Assembly (NCBI GenBank): GCA_016946835.1
Contig: JACVTC010000038.1
Coordinates: 468,001 to 482,500 of the forward strand
Origin: Neocallimastix lanati (nom. inval.)
Taxonomy: Eukaryota > Neocallimastigomycota > Neocallimastigomycetes > Neocallimastigales > Neocallimastigaceae
Length of the DNA stretch: 14,500 nt
Direction of reading: 5' to 3'
Shown here: positions 8,041-14,500 of the stretch, piece by piece
Layout of the letters: each line of letters opens with the position of its first letter
Numbering within the stretch: the first letter of the stretch is position 1
Position numbers and translations under genes: made by a program
The notes under the pieces: generated by a model
What the model saw: the letters and a program-made list of their open reading frames with translations, nothing else
What the model was told of the DNA's origin: nothing
Database searches by the model: none

Positions 8041-9240
8041 TAAAATTTTATTAATGATTAATTTGGAATTTTTAGTATAACCGATAATTAATTAATATTC
8101 CAATATATTCCAATATATTACATTTTAATTTTTCATTTATATTAAATATTTAAAAATATTATTGTATAATATTTTTTTTTTGTAAAAATTTAGTATAAAA
8201 TATTGAAAAAAATTTTTTTTAAAATTTTAAAATATTATAAATACAAATAAAATTCATTAAATAATATACTAAAACCTTTTTTTTGTGTTAAGTTCATTTA
8301 AATAAAAGATAAAGAATTTTAAAGGAGGCAATATAAATTAATATCATTAATATTTAATAGAATAATTAAGTGAAAATTGTTGCAGATATAATTAATAAAA
8401 AAATATATTATTTAAATACATAATAAATTATCATTTATTGTTATTTGAACTATAATATATTTAAAGTTTTTATAAAGATATATTATTATATATTTATGAT
8501 AATTTAAATTTAATGGTAAATATTATATAAAGTTTTTTTTATTATAAAATAATTTATACAGAAAAAGTACAAAAGGAACTAATATTGAATTATTTATAAT
8601 TATTTAAATAATTTAATTTTATTTGGTAATTTATATATTTGAATAGAAGAATAATTAAAGAAATTATATATTTTTATTTTTCATTAAATAAAAAAAATCT
8701 TTAATACAATTTGTTTAAAGAATATTATTATTATAAACACATTCTTAAAAAAAGAATTACTTAATATCTTATAATTGTTAAGATAACATAAAACAACAAC
8801 AATAATAATAACAAAAAAAAAAAAAAAAACTTTTTTTTTTATTGGTAATTATCCTTTTATTTTTTATTTTATTATAATTTATTTTTTTGTATTTTATTTT
8901 ATATTTTGGAGTTTAAAATAAATAATAAGGCTGTTGTATCAATTTAAGATAAAGACAATAGTAAATTATAGCGTATATTTAAAAATTAAAATAAGTTATA
9001 TTATGAATAAAATCAAGATTATAAAAATATATTACAATAAAAATAATCAAAAGTAAAAAAAAAAAAAATAGTATAAGATTTTTATATAAAAAGTAGCATT
9101 TAAATAACTCATTTTAAATATGTTATATATAGATGTGGTATTATATATAATATTATTTGTTTGTTAAAAATAAATAATTAAAGAAAAAAATAAATAATAA
9201 AAAATAAAATTAAGAACTAAAATTTTTATATATATAATTT
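8041..9240. other. 1.2 kb of AT-rich intergenic DNA
   Basis: I find no coding frame, RNA gene or ordered repeat. There are scattered A and T runs (for example 8809-8829 and 9056-9068) and a small TTCCAATATA doublet at 8098-8117. Confidence 0.6.
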
Positions 9241-9447
9241 TTTTAATATTTTTTATTTTTATTTAATGGTAAATTCATTTTTTTTTTTTAAATATATATA
9301 CAAAGAATTAACAAAAGAAAAAAAGAAGAAAAAACGTAAAACAAAAAATAAAATAAAAAAAAAAATAAAATTGAAATAAATAAAACAAACAAGAATATAT
9401 AAATTTTTATATAATAAATTTTTCACAACAGAATAAAACAATTCAAA
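9241..9447 (+). promoter_or_regulatory. Putative upstream/5' leader region of the TLC gene
   Basis: Just before the start codon the plus strand changes from T-rich (to about 9289) to strongly A/purine-rich (about 9300-9380), ending CAATTCAAAATG. A T-rich block followed by an A-rich leader is typical of promoters and 5' leaders in very AT-rich eukaryotes. Possible TATA-like elements are everywhere, so no site can be assigned. The minus-strand open frame at 9259-9441 is a shadow. Confidence 0.3.
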
Positions 9448-10748
9448 ATGTTTGAATATTTCAAATTAGATAAGGATGAAATGATATATTCATCCGAAAT
9501 ATTTTACTATGTCATTCCTGTTTATATTATTATACGTATATTTATCTTTTATTTATTTGAAGTAGTTACGAGAAGTTATTCTAAGAGATATTCTGTAACT
9601 TATAAAAATAGTCTTACTGAAAAACAAAAGAAGGATTGGACTTCAAAAGCTACTTCTATTTTCCATGCAATTTTAGTTACTATGTAAGTTTTTTTTTTTA
9701 TAATATGGATATAATAAAGAATTCTTTTGAAATAATAAGATCGTATAAAATAATATTTTATTTCTAATTAATATTATATCTTTGAAATATAATATTTACG
9801 TTGATAATTTTGATGATATCAAATATTTATATTTTAATATGTATATTTTTTGATATTATATTTATAAATTCAATAATATAAATCAATATGTAAATTTATA
9901 GTTTATGTATACCCCACACTATAACAGATATCGTTTACAGAAAAAGTAATAAGGATTTAGCTTTTGGTATTACTAAGAGAAGAGTTGATGTGTTATTATG
10001 GATTTTAGCCTATTTAATTTATGATTTATATATGATGATTCGTATTAGTGGTAAAAAAGTTTCAAAAGCGATGTTACTTCATCATTTTGTATGTATTTCA
10101 GCTTTCCTTTTAGGTTTATATCTTAATGTTGGTACTGTTTTCATGGCTTCATTCATTATAAATGAATTATCTACACCATTTCTTCATTTCCGTTGGTATT
10201 TATCAAGAATGAAGATGCGTGATTCTAAAATTGCTTTTATAAATAATTTAATATTTGCTATTACTTATTTAATCGTTCGTGGTATTTGGAATACTTACGT
10301 CTTCTTTGTTCTTTGCAAAGGTTTCTGGGAATTCAGAGATGGTCTTCATGGTAATTCGGTACCATTTGGTATTATTGCTTGTTTACCATTATTCGCTTTA
10401 AGTCATTTACTCTTAAACTATTACTGGCTTTACCTTATCATTTTACAAGTTATTCATCCAAAGAAGACCGCTCCAGATGAGACTCCAGAAAATTCTACTC
10501 CAAGTTCACCAACTATTGAAGCTACTAATAATGAAAAAATTAAATCATCTTCAAAGAATAACACAAAAAATGAAGCATCTTTTAATAATACAGAATTAGA
10601 AGGTATTACAATAAGTAATCCAAGTACTAGTTCAAATGATGTTAATAGCGTTTCATCTAATAGCAGCACTAGTAGTCTCAATAAACCAAAGGAATTTACT
10701 CCATTATTAAAAACACCTCAAAAACCAAAAAGTTATTCCAATAATTAA
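9448..10748 (+). CDS. TLC-domain multi-pass membrane protein, TLCD4/TMEM56-like (two exons)
   Basis: Join 9448-9683 and 9902-10748: 360 residues ending in TAA. The N-terminus has a membrane helix (about 18-40). KDWTSKATSIFHAILVT (62-78) matches the opening of the TLC (TRAM-LAG1-CLN8) domain of TLCD4 proteins. Further helices follow: 66-85, 108-126 with YLIYDLYMMI, 136-155 with MLLHHF (His139-His140), 157-166 leading to NELSTPFLHFRWYL (166-179), 193-218 and 230-262. The His pair and the E-L-S-T-P-F block are hallmarks of this subgroup. Members act in ER or other endomembranes, in lipid balance or trafficking; the exact reaction here is unknown, and the ceramide-synthase motif is not evident. 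Residues 266-360 form a Ser/Thr/Asn-rich, probably disordered tail with five S/T-P sites and EFTPLL near the end. The first ATG was chosen because it precedes helix 1 and the frame is open. No frameshift is present. Confidence 0.88.
9684..9901 (+). other. Intron of the TLC gene
   Basis: The donor is TAT|GTAAGT at 9684 and the acceptor is TTTATAG ending at 9901. The intron is 218 bp, almost pure A/T, and full of stops in all frames. It splits codon 79 after its second base (AT|T, Ile) and joins the frame perfectly, restoring ILCIPHTITDIVYR, which continues the membrane helix begun in exon 1. A second AG at 9939-9940 (TTTACAG) would also stay in frame and would remove 13 residues. Confidence 0.85.
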
Positions 10749-11656
10749 TTAAATTTTATAAAGAAAATATAAATCAAGAAAAAAAAATCAGAAAAAAAAA
10801 AAAAAAAAAAGACTTATACAAAAAAAAATTTTTTTTTTTTTTTTCACAAAATCTCATTAGAACTTTAGAAATAAAATATAAAAGTAAAAGAAAAATTAAA
10901 AAAAAAAATTTTTTTTTATATAAATTATTATTTATATATATATAATAATAATAAATGAATAACAGAAAAAAAAAAAAAAAAAAAAAAAAACACTACAAAA
11001 CACTACATATATAAGATCATTTATTTATTAAATAATTATGAAAATGAGGCCATCCCAATCTCAATATTTTTAATTACAAAATAATGTAATTCAATGCCAT
11101 ATTTTAAACTTTAATTAATAAAAATATGATATTAATTATAATAATGAAGATTTTTTTTAATAAATTTGACTCTGAATAAGAAAAAATAAAATATAAATAT
11201 AAGGAACAAAACAAAATGAAACAAAATAAATATGGAAAAACAAGTGTACAAACGAACAAACAAACAAACAAGCAGGAAAAAAAAATTTATAAATTATATA
11301 TGAGGATAACTATAAAAATATATTTATAAAAAAATATTAACACAAGAAATAATAATTAATAATGTAAAAAAAAAAAAAAAAAAAGTAGAAACAAATTATA
11401 TTACTCAATCTTACATACATATATTAAATATATATGTTAATAGACAAAAAACTTAATGCAATTACAATTTATAAATATTTTAAATATCATAGATAATCTA
11501 ATATACAAAAGTATTCAATATAAATATTACTACATTTATAACTTTAATAATATAATATTACTTTTTTTTTTTTTTTTTTTTAATATTTATTTATTTAAAA
11601 ATAAGATTTTTTGGGTCAATGATTGTACATTTTAAATGTAAATACAGCAGTAGAAT

Positions 11657-11660
<4 letters not shown>

Positions 11661-11694
<34 letters not shown>

Positions 11695-11736
11695 TATTAT
11701 AATTATTACTATTTTTTTTTTTTTTTTTTTTTTTTT
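11661..11736. repeat. A31 and T25 homopolymers facing each other
   Basis: A run of 31 A (11661-11691) is followed, after 20 bases of A/T-rich spacer, by 25 T (11712-11736). Together they can form a 25-bp A:T hairpin. Confidence 0.9.
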
Positions 11737-12145
11737 AATCTTTATTTTATATATTATTTTATTTTATTTAAATTCTCACATATATAAGTTAATAATTATT
11801 AGATTCATTTCTTTTCTAAAAAACAATATATAAATTATGAAAAGATTTTTATACAATAGAAATAAAGAAATAAAAGAATTAAAAAATAAAAATAACTAAG
11901 TAATAATGACAACTATTTATAATTATAGTAACAGCTATAGCAATACAGTTTATTTTATTTTATTTTTTTATTTTTATTTTTTTATTTTTATTTTTTTCTT
12001 TTTTTTTTTTTTTTTTTTTTTCTAAGATTCATAATTAAGTTATTATTTCAATTATAATAAAAATAATAACAAAACAATAATACCAAAATAAAAAACAAAA
12101 AATGTAATAAAATATAATAAATTTAAATTAAAATAAAATAAAAGT

Positions 12146-12149
12146 AAAA

Positions 12150-12184
<35 letters not shown>

Positions 12185-12185
12185 A
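12146..12185. repeat. Short AAAT microsatellite
   Basis: About ten pure AAAT units lie immediately before the broken coding region that starts near 12197. Confidence 0.9.
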
Positions 12186-12196
12186 GTTATATTTAA

Positions 12197-13136
12197 TTAT
12201 GTATTTATGTATTAATTCTATTCATTTGTTTAATTTATTTTATTAACCTTATTATTCCAAGACTAAAGAATCTAGAACTTTGTACAAAAAAATATAAATG
12301 TGTAAAATATGACGATATTTTAGAACGTTACTGGAAATCAGTTTCTAAATTTCAAGGTATTAAAGGACAAATTTACGATAGTAACAAGTTCTCTAGTAAT
12401 AAAGCTATAATTATGCTTAGCTTAAAATATCCCTAATTCAACTTAGGGTTTTCGTGGATTATACGTTTACGCTGCGGTTATTAATACAATATTACTATTG
12501 CTATTAAAATGAATAGAGTTTCAGAAGATTGCCCCCAAGACTTGTAGTGTTTAATCATATTTCTTCCAATGACTCTATTTCTAATTTTGATGATTATATC
12601 AATCATTATATATACTTGTTCCTTCTTGGTGGTACTTTAGCTTTAAATGAGCCACATTTCGATAGTGAGGAAGAGAGACAATTAAATGAACTACTTTCAA
12701 AGGTTCATCTGAGTCACCTGTTCCAAAAATTGTGGGCTAGGCGGAATTCTTAACTAACGCAATACCTCTCATAAGTAGTTCATTTTAGCTATTATTTTAT
12801 TGGTATTCCGAATTACCAAACTTAACCAAGAGCGTCGACGTCGTACTGATAAGGCATAATGATAATACAGAATCATCATCTATTTCCACGAAGAGTGAAT
12901 CTCGCCCTAGTAGTTCAATAAATGATGAATCCTGGAAGAGTTTAATGGACACCTCACTTTCTATTTTAAAGATGTTACTTCTAGGTTTTATTTCTTTTTT
13001 ATTTGTTAGGAAGGGAAAATTCCCGCATAGTACAATTGCCGAAATCCATAGCTTTTTTATTTTTTATTTTTTAACTTTTATTTTTTATTTTTTAATTTAT
13101 AATGTACTTTTCACCTACATATATTTTTTATAATAA
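12197..13136 (+). pseudogene. Broken, unrecognised coding region with hydrophobic ends
   Basis: Coding-like composition (higher GC, varied codons) runs through three frames. Frame A (from 12197) begins with a hydrophobic segment, LCIYVLILFICLIYFINLII, then LELCTKKYKCVKYDDILERY, WKSVSKFQGIKGQIYDSNKF and SSNKAIIMLSLKYP. Stops follow at 12434 and 12482, then MNRVSEDCPQDL and TAG at 12545. A shift at the C run near 12530 gives frame B: PRLVVFNHISSNDSISNFDD and on to FDSEEERQLNELLSKVHLSH, ending TAA at 12751. Frame C (open from about 12789) includes NTESSSISTKSESRPSSSIN, then MDTSLSILKMLLLGFISFLF-VRKGKFP and a hydrophobic tail. The layout suggests a former protein with an N-terminal membrane anchor, a Ser-rich region and a C-terminal membrane segment. 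I do not recognise the family. No ATG suits the first frame. A short-intron gene model was considered but no GTAAGT-type donor fits, so decay is favoured. Confidence 0.5.
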
Positions 13137-13389
13137 AATTAATAATTTATGGAAGTGTATTCTCTTCCCTGTCTAAAAAAAAAAAAAAAATATTTATTTT
13201 ATTAACATACCTAAAATAAATATGATAAATATGGTGTAAACATTGAGAAGGTTCATTTGTAAATGATATTCATTCATTATCTTAAAAAATGATTAGCAAA
13301 ACAACTCTATAATGTTATAAATTTAAACATTAAATTATTAAATCTCAATTTTACTTTTTTTTTTTTTTTTATTTTAGTAAAAAATTTTA
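13137..13389. other. AT-rich spacer with A16 and T16 runs
   Basis: No gene is seen. A16 lies at 13175-13190 and T16 at 13355-13370. The T16 reads as an A tail on the minus strand, 19 bases after the stop of the minus-strand ORF that ends at 13390. Confidence 0.5.
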
Positions 13390-13617
13390 TCATTTCATAG
13401 CTCCTACTTTACTATTAGATTTTATGATTCTAATCAACACACTAATTAGTTTCATTCTTAAAAGTAATGAAAAACTTCCTATTATATCATTCAGTGTAAC
13501 GTTAAATACTACAAATAATGCTAGAGTAAAATAATTATAAATAACATGTAATGACATATTCTTAATGAATAGATCTTTTTTAATGTAAAAAGCAATAAAA
13601 TAAGAAACTAAAAACAC
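13390..13617 (-). CDS. Hypothetical small hydrophobic ORF (doubtful)
   Basis: A 75-codon ATG-started frame on the minus strand. It is rich in Phe, Leu, Ile and Val, with about two membrane-like stretches (around residues 2-14 and 25-52) and a basic end (IIKSNSKVGAMK). I do not recognise it. Nineteen bases after its stop codon comes A16, and upstream on the same strand lies the likely LINE remnant. It may therefore be part of that element's 3' region, a chance frame in A/T-rich DNA, or a fragment of a dead gene. No splice or start signal supports it. Confidence 0.2.
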   Translation of the reverse strand: MFLVSYFIAFYIKKDLFIKNMSLHVIYNYFTLALFVVFNVTLNDIIGSFSLLLRMKLISVLIRIIKSNSKVGAMK

Positions 13618-13856
13618 ATAATAAAATATAAGTTTTATTTCTGATTTTTAAAGTGTTATATTTATCAGATTAAAAGTCCCATTGACTCAATAATTCATTA
13701 ATAACTGTTTATATCAAAATTCAATATATTAGCATTTTTTATAATTTTTTTTATAAGATTTTTTTTTTTAGACAAGGTTATAACTTTTTTTGATAACATT
13801 TATTAAAAAAATATCAGAAATTAAAATACAAGAAATTTAATATTAATATTACAAAA
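13618..13856. other. AT-rich stretch between the LINE-like remnant and the small ORF
   Basis: No gene is visible. If the LINE reading is right, this is part of its 3' untranslated region on the minus strand. Confidence 0.45.
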
Positions 13857-14500
13857 CTACATAATGAATTTCAAGGACGATATGGCCTCTAACTCTTCCA
13901 GTTCATCGATAATAACTTCATATGGATTAAAATTATCATTAGAATCTATATCTGAATTTCTTCTTTGCTTTATCGTTTCGACATCAAACCTCTTGACAAT
14001 GGAAGGCCTAATGATATTCAAATTGAATATATAATGTAAAAATCACTAATCACAACAGCATAAAATTAGTAAGGAATTCCGTAATCCCATACAAAATATG
14101 AAATCTGGAAAATATGAAATCTGGAAAATATGAAATCTGGAAAGAAGATTCTTTCAAAGATGATTGAAAGATATTATTAATAAAATGTCTTCTTTCCCCC
14201 ACTTGAAATCAATCTTTAATATTTCATATACTGCGTTTCTGCCAAGAAGGAAACATAATATGTAAAAATTAAACATTATTATCAAAATTTTCTTCTTTCT
14301 CAATAGGGATGCTCAATGATTTCTCCTGAACAATCAGAGAAAAATTAATAAAGTTTTCATTAACAAATTGAATGAATTGTTGCCTAAATTCTTCAAATTT
14401 AATGCATAAAAGTATCCAATGTAAAACTAGGTATGCTTTTACTTTCACCACAACAAGAACAGCTTCTTTAACCATTACTATTCCATCTAATAGATGTTAA
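13857..14500 (-). pseudogene. Probable 3' end of a decayed non-LTR (LINE-type) retrotransposon ORF
   Basis: This is read on the minus strand and the window edge cuts it. Near 14470-14400 one frame gives RSCSCCGESKSIPSFTLDTF-MH, resembling the Cys/His cluster (zf-RVT type) that follows the RT in LINE ORFs. The ATG frame 14475-14269 contains FEEFRQQFIQFVNENFINFS, the helical stretch expected after it. After a stop and shift comes FLLGRNAVYEILKIDFKWGK then EDILLIISFNHL. In the same frame, past a stop, PDFIFCMGLRNSLLILCCCD follows, then two stops, and finally IIRPSIVKRFDVETIKQRRN, SDIDSNDNFNPYEVIIDELE and ELEAISSLKFIM with a stop at 13857-13859. The last, well-preserved charged tail looks like a genuine C-terminus. 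A 16-bp triplication (14093-14140) accounts for one frame disruption. The family call is inferred from the Cys/His cluster and layout; the RT core is outside the window. Confidence 0.5.
14093..14140. repeat. 16-bp exact triplication inside the LINE-like remnant
   Basis: AAAATATGAAATCTGG occurs three times in tandem with no differences. Two extra copies add 32 bases, which is not a multiple of three, so the expansion shifts the minus-strand reading frame. Confidence 0.95.

Larger units (their letters stand above)
10749..12196. other. AT-rich downstream flank with long homopolymers
   Basis: No coding frame is seen. The stretch presumably includes the TLC gene's 3' UTR; A-rich sequence with AAATAT begins right after the stop codon. 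It carries A19 (10792-10810), A9T16 (10820-10844), A25 (10966-10990), A19 (11366-11384), T20 (11562-11581), A31 and T25 (11661-11736), T23 (11999-12021) and an AAAT array (12146-12185). Poly(A) sites cannot be picked out in this composition. Confidence 0.6.

Noticed and set aside
10454-10681. Minus-strand 75-codon frame
   Set aside because: It is antisense to the Ser/Thr-rich tail of the TLC gene.
12197-12765. Ciliate-type genetic code (TAA/TAG read as Gln) to explain in-frame stops
   Set aside because: The copia RT and the TLC gene use CAA/CAG for Gln, the TLC gene ends cleanly at TAA without internal stops, and the remnants also have frameshifts, so decay is the simpler explanation.
14093-14140. 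Regulatory direct repeat (operator-like)
   Set aside because: It lies inside a decayed element ORF with no promoter context; a tandem slippage product is more likely.

Overview
The window most resembles nuclear DNA from an extremely AT-rich eukaryote, probably an anaerobic gut fungus (Neocallimastigomycota). The evidence is non-coding DNA that is almost purely A and T, long A and T homopolymers, expanded AAAT, AATAAAT and ATT repeats, one intron-containing gene with a Ser/Thr/Asn-rich tail, and remains of Ty3/gypsy-like, Ty1/copia-like and probably non-LTR retrotransposons. A dictyostelid is the main alternative, but copia-type pol argues against it. Readable frames use CAA/CAG for glutamine and the intact gene ends in TAA, so the standard code fits. 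I saw no rRNA, tRNA, CRISPR array or bacterial feature.

Layout. (1) 1-4950 is a retrotransposon graveyard. It holds a gypsy-type protease fragment (+, 2-467), a decayed copia pol on the minus strand (about 595-2330: an Asn/Lys-rich linker, then reverse transcriptase with YIDY in place of YVDD), a short gag-like fragment (+, 2383-2667), and a deleted LTR element (about 3079-4949). That element has matching 66-bp LTR ends, a gag remnant, copia integrase C-terminal and RT/RNase H-proximal fragments, and a purine-rich tract before the 3' LTR. (2) 4950-9240 has no credible gene. It carries large simple-repeat arrays, including two heptamer arrays in inverted orientation, pure (ATAA)27 and pure (ATT)60. 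(3) 9448-10748 is the one intact gene: two exons encoding a 360-residue TLC-domain membrane protein of the TLCD4/TMEM56 type, with a likely intron at 9684-9901. (4) 10749-12190 is AT-rich flank with very long homopolymers. (5) 12197-13136 is a broken, unrecognised coding region with hydrophobic ends. (6) 13857-14500 (minus strand) looks like the decayed 3' end of a LINE-type ORF, and a short hydrophobic ORF lies downstream next to an A16 tail.

The genes do not form an operon or pathway. The picture is one host gene between repeat-rich DNA and dead mobile elements. I found no convincing new defence or metabolic system. The most informative loci are the mosaic LTR element, the unknown broken membrane gene and the repeat architecture.
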